This document shows, piece by piece, positions 33,858 through 42,833 of a stretch of DNA of 64,000 nt (positions are counted from its first letter, which is position 1; each line of letters opens with the position of its first letter). The notes under the pieces were generated by a model. It saw only the letters and a list, made by a program, of their open reading frames with translations, had not been told where the DNA came from and did not search any database. The DNA comes from Branchiostoma belcheri. Lineage: Eukaryota > Chordata > Leptocardii > Amphioxiformes > Branchiostomatidae. Both the position numbers and the translations under genes were made by a program. Location: NCBI RefSeq assembly GCF_001625305.1, contig NW_017803998.1, positions 2,662,378 through 2,726,377 on the forward strand. Reading direction: 5' to 3'.

Positions 33858-34097
33858 AGACGGATATGACGTCACAAGGTCTGGTCCAATCAGGAGACGA
33901 TTATAGTAACCCATTGAATCACCACTAGCTAGAAGGTCCTCTTTCGTGTTTGACACACGAATGCTTGTCAGTGACTCAAATGGATCTTTTCAACCGAAGA
34001 TATATATCGTTATATACTCTCTAATTTTCTACAAGAATACATGTATATGGATGGCAATATGCACTAGCAGCGCTAGCACTACTTTATAACATGTAAC

Positions 34098-34480
34098 CTT
34101 ATAGTCAAGTCAAGTCAAGTCAAGTCAAGTCAAAGTTTATTGCACAACGATTGTCACGGGTACAATGTATGGCAAATAATAAAATTACTAGTTGGTATGT
34201 GTCTAACATAATGCTATACATATGGTCAACGGACATTGTATCTGACAGAGTATTATAAATAACTACGTACTGGCTATAGAATATTTCGACTCTACATGTA
34301 CATTCTACATTACACTAAACTATATACATGGAGGGTACAGTGAGCAGTTGTACCTAATACTAAACATGTTCTATATTGCTACTAAACAGAGTGTATATAT
34401 ATGAGGACTGATTAGGCACACAAGACATACATTTACACGACCAAAATGAGATGGAAGGATGTCTACTACTATATGCATAT
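34098..34480 (-). mobile_element. Retroposon 3' end with (TTGAC)n tail
   Basis: On the minus strand, TTGTGCAATAAACTTTGACT is followed by repeated TTGAC units (34104-34133). This is how many non-LTR elements end. The left limit of the element is not clear. Confidence 0.5.
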
Positions 34481-34519
34481 TGCCAGCTGCTTGTAAGTAA
34501 GCTATCCCCAGGACCCTAT

Positions 34520-34800
34520 ATATAATATATCTGTATCTGTATCTGTCTAGCCGGTATAACCGCCTTTCGGTGTAACACACCAGCTTCGCAGGCACGCGGC
34601 GCGGCGGCAGCTGGCTATATTACACCGATCGACTTGTTACACCTAACCCTTGAACTTCTATCTCTAGACATTGTTTAAAGCTATCTATTGACAATGCCCC
34701 TACTGTACTTGGTGACAGTGAGTTCCACTCTGCGATAGTTCTAGGAAAGAATTGATTCTTGAACACCTCAATCCTTGGTTGGTACTCTGGTACTTGAATG
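34520..34800 (-). mobile_element. Non-LTR retrotransposon (LINE) 3' end
   Basis: The minus strand reads the typical C-terminus of a LINE reverse transcriptase protein (FKNQFFPRTIAEWNSL), then a stop, a GC-rich 3' UTR and a GATACA-type simple tail (about 34528-34550). It shares the 3' UTR with the copy at 32825-33010. The clade was not determined. Confidence 0.75.
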
Positions 34801-35758
34801 CATGGCTATATAACACAGTTCGTTGTACAACTGGCATAGGCTGTCAATAAAGTGTAAAATTATGAATTGATTTGGAAAATCAATATGTACATTTGCTGCG
34901 AATCTTGTGTACACTATCCTTGGCACAAAATGCAAATAAATTGAATTGTACATGCAGCAACACGATTGGCGTTGTGGTATTTGGTGTATGACGTGTTTTT
35001 GGTGAGTGAATGTGTGCAATGTGGTCGTAAACTGTATTGATTTATTGATCAAATTGGTCTTTCCCACACAGTTCCTTCCTCTCCCTCGACCAAACAGTAT
35101 CTACCTGAACGTGTGAACATTCGCATTGTTCACACGAGAATGTAAAACGGATCGATCGAAAGCTCATACATGTACTCTGTTTTCTTCAATCTTTTCCCGA
35201 TAACACTTATGCTATACGCCATGTTCTCACGAGAAGGGATGGTGGTACTGTATGCGGCTCCACTGTGTCAAAGGTCTAGCTTTCAGCAGGCATTCGTAGA
35301 CTTTCCTGCCGTACCGGGGTGCTGATCGTAGAATTTGGCAAAAAAGGGGAATAATATTGGCCAGCAGTCCACGGGAGAGCCAAAGAACTATACAGTGACG
35401 AAACTCCCCTGGCCAATTATTTCTAACAATACATTTTGAATTCAAACCCGCTTTGTTGGTCTGGTGCAATGGAGACTAATAAAAGTCCTGGTGAAACGAG
35501 AAATACTGACCATACTGAACAAACGGATCCTCGATATCGATGACCGGCCCCTATGTGTACCGATATTTTTTTATCACACGGGAACAATTACAGGATTCCC
35601 GAATTCGATTTTCTTTGAGTTAGTTAGAAAAAAATAGTCGAACAAGTAAACAGTTACGAGTCACGAGGTACTGTGGCAGTCTGATCGAAAAAAAAGGTCT
35701 CTTCTTTTACGGACATCCTAGGTAAAGGTTGAAGTATTCAAGCATTAGAAAAACGACA
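34801..35758. other. Spacer between the LINE end and FF2
   Basis: No exon recognised. It must hold the FF2 promoter. No clear TATA box or known site was identified. Confidence 0.3.
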
Positions 35759-36660
35759 ATGTGCCGGTTGTCCCTCCATACCACTTTCTTAGCCCTCCTG
35801 GTGTCTTCTGGTCTAAGTCTCCATGGCCCTTCCCACGTGGGTGATTTTACAGCAGAAGTGGTGCTGGACCGGTTCTCCAATCGCTACGCCAACATCACAC
35901 TGGTGGCAGAGGTGGGATCACTGGCGGGCTCCATCACGCCTTTGACCGCGGAAAACCGGCCGGGAGTCCCGTTCGCGTTTGAACTACTCGTGGACTCTTC
36001 GTCCGAGGTCACCCTGTCAAAGCGTGTGCCTCTACCGAGCAACATTCACGGCCCCAGCCGGCTCTGTCTGTCTCCTTTCCTGCGACCAGACCAGGAAATG
36101 TGTAAAGAGGTGCCATTTGTACAGGAAGCAGTCAAAGGGTTTCTTGTTCCGCCCGGGCCCAAGCTTAGGGCTGGTGAAAGTCGGCAACAAAGCAGCAAGA
36201 ACGTGACTGCTCCCTCGTTTCTAGGTGAGCTTTTTGACCAAAGAGTAACACAAGAATACAGGTTTTGATATTAATATTACAGTAGATCAAGAACAGACTG
36301 ATAGAAAGAGCGACTCAGTTGCTGTTTCAGTCGTTCTTTTGGCCTAAACTTTGGATCAAGTTGGTGTAATATCATACAAGTATTTTTCTGAATGGTTGAT
36401 TATAATATCAGCATATTCACAGCTCTTATCTGTGTACATTGTATTTTGGCCTTTATCCAGAGTACCTGAACCCTAGCCAGTGGTTGGACGGTGTCCAAAC
36501 TCCACAAGAGGGCGCTGCTATCACGCTGTCTGTTTTTCTGATGCTGATCTTCGCAGGTGTGCTGGCAGTTTTGGGAGTCCTGTGTCTGCGTAAGGGGAAT
36601 ACTACTAGCAGTACTCGCCCATCGGATTTGTCGGAGGAAGCTCAAACTGTTGACGTTTAA
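35759..36660 (+). CDS. FF2: truncated fusogen paralogue with only domain III, stem and membrane anchor
   Basis: Exons are 35759-36224 and 36461-36660 (221 aa, phase 1 junction, GT-AG). It has a signal peptide ([20 protein letters not shown]). Domain III follows at once from DFTAEV (residue 29), matching FF1 from residue 381: the first 33 aligned residues have 26 identities, and the RLCLSPF and [17 protein letters not shown] segments match too. Then come the stem [11 protein letters not shown], a membrane helix (about 174-197) and a 24-residue tail unlike that of FF1. The intron sits at the same place and phase as FF1 intron 1. The Cys-rich and domain I/II parts are absent, yet the frame, splice sites and signal peptide are intact, so it does not look like a pseudogene. 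AATAAA occurs at 37080 and 37130. A Met at 35729 would spoil the signal peptide. A role as fusion modulator is inference. Confidence 0.8.
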
Positions 36661-36783
36661 GATGAAATGTGGAAAAAAATATTTGTAGCGTATAATGACC
36701 ACAGGAAGAATAGCTACTGCCTTGAACATGTATGCTAAATGTCGATCTCGATAGTCAAATGAAATACTAGTATATATACCTAG

Positions 36784-36951
36784 TATCCATCCATCCATCC
36801 ATCCATCCATCCATCCATCCATCCATCCATCCACCCATCCATCCATCCATCCATCCATCCATCCATCCATCCATCCATCCATCCATCCATCCATCCATCC
36901 ATCCATCCATCCATCCATCCATCCATCCATCCATCCTTCCATCCATCCATA
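36784..36951. repeat. (ATCC)n microsatellite
   Basis: About 42 tandem ATCC units with rare changes, just past FF2. The 180-residue WMDG-repeat open frame on the minus strand is an artefact. Confidence 0.95.
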
Positions 36952-37352
36952 TTATTTATCTATTTATTCATTCGTTCAATCGCTAATTCTGTAATAACCC
37001 AGTTCAAGTTGTAACACGGTGACACAATGACAGAACTTGGTAAACGGAAGTAATAGAGTCATATTCACCATCATACCATAATAAAAACATAGTCACCATC
37101 ATACGGAATGTTCAAGATTCTGGGCCATGAATAAATGTAAATGCACTGATGATGAATGTGCGTGTTGGCTGATCTCAATTGTATACGTGTACTACAAAAA
37201 AGTTTTTCATGCTTTTAGTGAGATCAAATTGCCATCTTTACTTTATTACTTTCTTTCACCGTTCATAACATAATTTTCTCTGCTTCCCGATTGTAGAATA
37301 CTTTCGAAGTTCAGCCATAAATACAGTCTTTCACTGCCATGAGTTATTTGAC

Positions 37353-37385
37353 CGCTAGGAGCGCGATTTACCAGGCTATTGTCAT
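37353..37385. mobile_element. Fragment of a TAGCCTG/CAGGCTA-ended MITE
   Basis: GACCGCTAGGAGCGCGATTT followed by ACCAGGCTA matches the right end of the element at 41156-41252. Confidence 0.4.
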
Positions 37386-37548
37386 GCAAAGTTGAGGCCA
37401 ATCGTTACTCCGCGGATGCAAATAAATTATAGCAAATTCGCAGAGCTCATCTCCGCGGAGGTTTGCAGATAGACTCTTCTGGTCAGTACAACTCCGTAAC
37501 AACTGTTGAACTTTTTAGCTTGTTTTTCTAGCGTTTTTAGCCTCAAAA

Positions 37549-40478
37549 ATGGCCCCAAAGAAGAACTCAGTCGCCAAGAAAGCTCGCTGGAAGAGCTCCG
37601 ACAGTAAAACTGCGGATAAAGAGGAGAAAAGTCGGCGGGAGCTGGACGCGGGGACGCCTGGGGGGCCGATGGTGTGCTGTACGCCGCGCGGGTGTGGGGA
37701 GGGCGGCGCGGTTTCGCTGGACCAGGACGGCGTAGTCAGGATGGAATGCACCAACACAAAGTGTGACCAGGTTTGTGCTTTTTTAAAGAGTCTACTTGTA
37801 GTTTATCGCTTACAAACAACCAAATATAGCAACAGGCAAATCGGCATCTTTTCTTGTAGTGTTGTGGTGTTTGACAGGAAACAACAAGTAAAAGAAGCCA
37901 TGAACTGTCGAAGTTTAGGACGATTTAAAAATCGAAATTACTGACAAGAAAATATTATGCTAGTAGCAGGCCTTAGCTTGGGCAAGGAAGTTTAAACCTC
38001 CTTGGTTCTACCTCCATGGTTTGGGTGTTGTTACTAGTATTTTTTTTACCACCCAGAAATTTGCATAACAACTGTGACTGTCACAGTGGGGCACATTTTG
38101 GTTAATGCTCACATGCCAATTTCCTAGCCTGGTATCCAGCCTTGTTAGCTTTAGTCCGATCTTGGGAAGCGGACTAAAGCTAACAAGGCTGGATACCAGG
38201 CTACCAATTTCCATGATTAAAAACAGTAAGGCTAACAATATGTTAACTGTGCATTGTCAATTCACACGCCCAAATTTACAAATCGTTGCCGACCATCCTG
38301 AATTTACCGTTTACTGTTGTCGGCCATGCAGAATGTGCCAGTAAGCATTGCCACTTGCCAGGACCCTCCTATGCAGTTGCAGGTAGACATCAGAAATACA
38401 CGTACCAGCCCCAAATTTACAGGTTTGCAAGTGTTTTCACTGCTGTCACTGAGTTTATAGGCGCTACCATCTGACCCAGCCAAATTGGTAGGAGCTGGCT
38501 TGAAGCTGGTTTGAACCTGGTTCTCGGGTTTGGTCGTGGGTTCGAACCCTGGCCCGGGAGTTTTTTTCTGTTTCTACTGCTCGCCTCTGTTTCTTACATC
38601 ACTATAAATTATAATATCAGTAAAATAAATTTTTATTCCCTCTCACTTGCAGGGAAACCTGATGCACAAGAGCTGTTTTGAGGCTTACGAGGAGTTTTTG
38701 CTGAAGGTGTTGGTGAAAAGTGGACGGTCCACCCGGATGCGCTGCACGGACGCACAGATGCGCCAGGGGCTCTGGACCAAAATCTGGTACAACACCAGTA
38801 AGGTATGCTGTGTGGCAGTGTGTCATCAATATCACTGTACTGTAACTTCAAGCAGAGGTGTGGGAAGGCAGAGTTCTCACCAGGATCTTTTTACAGCGTA
38901 GGATTCAGGTACAGAAGGACATCTATCTGGGGTGGTAGTCTCAAACAAGTGACCCCACAGTATGGGGTCTGGTATTGTCCCAAAAAACCCTCTGAAACAC
39001 TATTTCCAGTAGACCATTTCGATTTTTTCAAGCATTGCGTAGCGAAAATCTGGATGGTACCCAGGCTATATTTCCAGCTCAATTAATTCCTTGGTTATAG
39101 CTTCATTCTTTAATAGGTCAAATTTTTATTTTTCTTGAAGATTTATGAAGAGTCACAAAGTTCCCCAAAAGAAGACCCCCTACACTGTCTTTTAACCACT
39201 TTAGGGGGTCGAAATCACAGCATATGGGGCTCTAGATATTTCATGGAGGTGTGAAACTAGAAGTTCAACTTCAAACGTCAGTGTCTCATTTCTCTATTTC
39301 AGTGCAGCATCTGTAACTGCGGGGGCCATCTCAGAAAGGATGTTGAGTGGGAAACAACCAAAGAGGAGGAAACCCAGGCTCCAGTGGGCAAGACAGGGAA
39401 AAAGAAGTCTGCAGAGAAGCCTAGTCTGGTGGGCTATACCAACAGGAAAGCCAAACGGGGGAAACCACTGTTGAAGGTGCTCGTAGATGTGAACAAGAAC
39501 AAGAAAGATGCTGTCAAGAAAGATGAGAAAGCAGTGAACCAGGGTAACGGTAATTTTTAATGTCAAAATGAAAACACATGACTGAATTTGAAACAGTTAA
39601 ATTTGTCTTTACTTTATTTGCATATCAATAGTTGTATAACCTGTTGATCTTGAGATCGCAACAGTGTTACCGACGTAAGTGGATGCTACCTGAAACGTCT
39701 GACCGTTTGCTTGGGTAACTGTTTTTTTTAATTTTTATTTTATTACATGGATGTCTAACCTTAAATCATATGAATTAATGAATGAATGAAGGAAGGAATG
39801 AATGTTGAAGTTCGTAGTAGTCATTAGTGTCAGAGATGTAATACAGCTGTATTAGAGACTGGACAAAGATCATGAAGTGATTCTATTAACATTTGTTTTG
39901 AATTCTCTACAGACCAATCCTGTCCTCCCACCCAGTCATGTGACCTGTCATCAGACAGTGAGATGGATGATGATGATGATGGAGAGCCCTCGGCCCCCTT
40001 GGGATACTTTGGCTGTTCCAACATACCCAACTCCCTCCCTGCATATGAGCATCCCAACTTTGGTTATGAAACGTATGATATGCAATTGTATTGGCAACAA
40101 GCTGCTAGCTCTTCCAATAGTTGCTTACCCCTCCCCACTACTGAGGGTTGGGACAGCGAAATCTGCAGTTCCAACAGCCACCCTACCTCCCCAAACAGTG
40201 AGCTGCCCGATGCCATAGTGGAGTGCTTTGCCGAGTGGTGGTTAAATGCAGGATGGAGGGAGTGTGCACTGTATATGGAACAGCAAGGCCTCAACACAAA
40301 ACACTTGATCTCAGCACATGAACTGGAGATGACCTTGGAGTTGACCTCTGACCCAGCCATCCCTGTTGCTAAGCAACTGGAACCATGGTTACAGGATGAA
40401 GGTTGGCAGGGATTTGTTCAACACTACACTGAGAGGTCAAAGGTCACTGACCTAGTTGGGTCAGAGTTCAGCTGGTAG
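37549..40478 (+). CDS. Headcase-like protein (HECA family), divergent C-terminus
   Basis: Exons are 37549-37770, 38653-38802, 39303-39543 and 39913-40478 (392 aa; GT-AG, phases agree). The N-terminus is short and Lys-rich. The headcase-type Cys/His region follows (VCCTPRGC, ECTNTKC, LMHKSCFEAYE, LWTKIWYNTSKCSICNCGGH, HLRKDVEWE), matching headcase in order and spacing. Headcase proteins restrain cell-cycle entry and growth in differentiating cells. The last exon adds an acidic patch (EMDDDDDGE), a low-complexity stretch, and a Trp-rich end (CFAEWWLNAGWRECALYMEQ ... WLQDEGWQGFVQHY) that I do not recognise from headcase. The protein is shorter than human HECA (about 540 aa). AATAAA occurs at 40910-40915. 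Family call is firm for the N-terminal half; orthology is uncertain. Confidence 0.75.
38125..38203. repeat. Perfect 34-bp inverted repeat with 11-base loop
   Basis: TAGCCTGGTATCCAGCCTTG onward to TTAGTCCG pairs perfectly with its reverse complement at 38170-38203. It lies in intron 1 of the headcase-like gene and is a young foldback element. Confidence 0.9.
38462..38560 (+). repeat. tRNA-like SINE head (weak)
   Basis: GTTCGAACCCTGG resembles a B-box and is preceded by an A-box-like TTGGTAGGAGC. No body or target duplication is clear. Confidence 0.3.
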
Positions 40479-41155
40479 TACATTGTACTTGTTGTTTTAG
40501 AGATCTGTAGTGTCTTCAATGTACTAGTATGATTTTTTCTTATTTCTGTTCATACAGTATCTAGTAGTTTATATCGTGCTGTTTATAAGTTGTAGTTTTT
40601 TTTTTTACCCTGCAGCTAATAGCGACTGCTCTAGTTGACAGGGAGTCTTTCTGTCTTCCTACCTTCTGGCTTCTGCATTGTGTATTTCTGAAAGTCGTCA
40701 GAAAATACAAATCAGAAGTCCTGGACTAAAAATCAATGACCATATACACAGTACATGTAGTAGTAGACTTAACAATGCACCTAGTGTTAGTATTGAAGTA
40801 ATAATATGTTCCAAGAATTGTTTTAAGTTAACATGCAGAGAACTGTGCACTGTGGATATACACAGCGCTTCAGATAAGACAGTCTGGGTTTCTGGGTTCA
40901 CAGGGGACAAATAAAAGAACAGAGAAACTCTAATTCTTGTAAGACTATTTCCTTGACAGGGTGGATGGCATCCCCGTACCAGTGTTGTGCATTTGTCATT
41001 TCCCGGGCATCTACAAGAACAACGTTCATCATCATCAAGTCCAGCTCGTGCGCCAGCCAATCCCCGCTGATCAGCTCATTTCCCATGCGCGTGTTTGCCG
41101 ACTTGATGACCACGAGTTACTAGTACTTCCATATTTGCATAATTGTCACATACAT

Positions 41156-41252
41156 AGCCTGTGTTACACAAGCTCTCGGCCGGAGGTTAATGACCCCCAT
41201 GGTGGCAACTACGGGGCGGTCGGCCGCCAGGAGCGCGATTAGTCAGGCTACA
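41156..41252. mobile_element. Small MITE with TAGCCTG/CAGGCTA ends
   Basis: TAGCCTGTGTTACACA at the left and GATTAGTCAGGCTA at the right bound about 97 bp with a GC-rich centre. Confidence 0.5.
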
Positions 41253-41269
41253 CTTAAGCTAAGCCCTGA

Positions 41270-42640
41270 AGTTCCAGAGCAAGGCGCTGGGGGCTCAAAC
41301 TCATGTCACTTCCTCCCCACAACAAGAGCTACCTATCATCTAAATTTCATGATCCTAGCATGTCTAGGTTATGAGACACACAGACACACACACGAACGCT
41401 CCCGAAAACATAACCTTGTCACCCCGAAGTTCACGTACAGTTGACAGGTAACAGGAAACAGCTTGGGGAGAAACAGTGCAGTGTGTCGCAATCCACACTG
41501 CGTGAGAGCGGCCTGTCTGTAAACACGATAACTCGAGAAGGCTTAAATGGATTGTCTATATATTTGGTAGGCGGGTAGGTCTTGATGAGACCTCGAAATA
41601 ATTAGATTTTGGGCCCCCTGGCGGCTTGTTATGGTACTGCAGTGGCACTTCCGGTTTTGATATCTCATGATCTAGACATGCTAGGGGCACGAAATTTGAA
41701 TGGTAGGTAGCTCTTGTGCTGGGGAAGAAGACTGTTGCACTATTATCAGCAATAATGGGCAGACGTCCTACCCGACCAAAGCTTCTACTCTACTCTGCTC
41801 TGCTCTGCTCTGCTCTGCTCTGCTCTGCTCCGCTCCGCTCCGCTCCGCTCCACTCCACTCCACTCTACTCTACTCATGGCAATACCCCTGCTACTCTATA
41901 ATGGACTCGTCTATCGTCTACATTTGCATGTTACGTAGCTCAGCATACCAAGTAAAGTTAGGCCACACCTCCATCTCTTTGTTCCTGACCACCGTACGTT
42001 GACCGCGATGTCAGATCCTCTACCAACCCTTCTGGATTAAGCATTTTTGGACAAAAGGTACGTTTGCTGTTAGAGGGAAGGTACAAGTTCATTAGATACA
42101 ACAACAACAAAAAAACACTTCAGATTTCTACAAGTTTTTTTTGGACACCGACTAGTCTTATGGTGGTCAAAAGTTAAAGATCAGCTGTTCAGAAGTGGCT
42201 GAACAGGTTTAAAAACTACCTTCCGGCTATTGCCCTTACAAATGCGGGAGTGAATTCGGACTATTCTATTCCATTGTATTAAATCCCCTGTCACGCATTC
42301 AGAACCTTCTTTCCGAACACTGGCCGACCAAGGTTGGCTGAAATTCGGGAGCACCCTGACTTGATTTCGCCCACCCTACCTTTCTATACGAATGGAATCG
42401 AATTTGACTTATATTTGAGTCAAATTTACAGAATTTCGTCATTAATTATGTCATTAGATACTGATTTGCATAATTATTTCAAGCATAACGTAAGCTACCT
42501 ACGTATGAAAATAAAGGCAATGCGTGAATTGGTTCTTGAGTTATCCTTTTTTCAAACATTTCTAATCTAACAAAATCTAATCATTTCGAGCTCTCATCAG
42601 AACCTACAGTACCCACCTACCTACCAAATATAAAGATAAT
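41270..42640. repeat. Nested inverted repeats spanning the headcase-sulfotransferase spacer
   Basis: AAGAGCTACCTATCATCTAA...CTAGCATGTCTAGGTTATGAG (about 41320-41380) is inverted at 41655-41725. A second block with TTGGTAGGCGGGTAGG and GAGACCTCGAAATAATTAGA (about 41545-41610) is inverted at 42567-42640. They look like the arms of a foldback element. Inside is a pentanucleotide array at 41784-41874. No coding sequence was recognised. Confidence 0.55.
41784..41874. repeat. Ordered pentanucleotide array CTACT-CTGCT-CCGCT-CCACT-CTACT
   Basis: The tandem 5-mers are arranged in blocks: a few CTACT, about eight CTGCT, four CCGCT, three CCACT, then CTACT again. Confidence 0.9.
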
Positions 42641-42665
42641 CCATCTACACTAGTTACACTGTTCA

Positions 42666-42671
42666 CACACG

Positions 42672-42715
<44 letters not shown>

Positions 42716-42726
42716 CACACACACAG

Positions 42727-42771
<45 letters not shown>

Positions 42772-42795
42772 AACACACACACAAACACACACACC
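42666..42795. repeat. (CA)n microsatellite
   Basis: A CA run with GTCACA and CAAACA interruptions, ending about 40 bases before the sulfotransferase-like start codon. Confidence 0.95.
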
Positions 42796-42833
42796 TTGAG
42801 AATAAGTGGATCCATGTTGTTCCAGTGTTCATC

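Noticed and set aside
36400..36942. 180-residue open frame on the minus strand with WMDG repeats
   Set aside because: Translation of the (ATCC)n microsatellite running antisense to FF2 exon 2.
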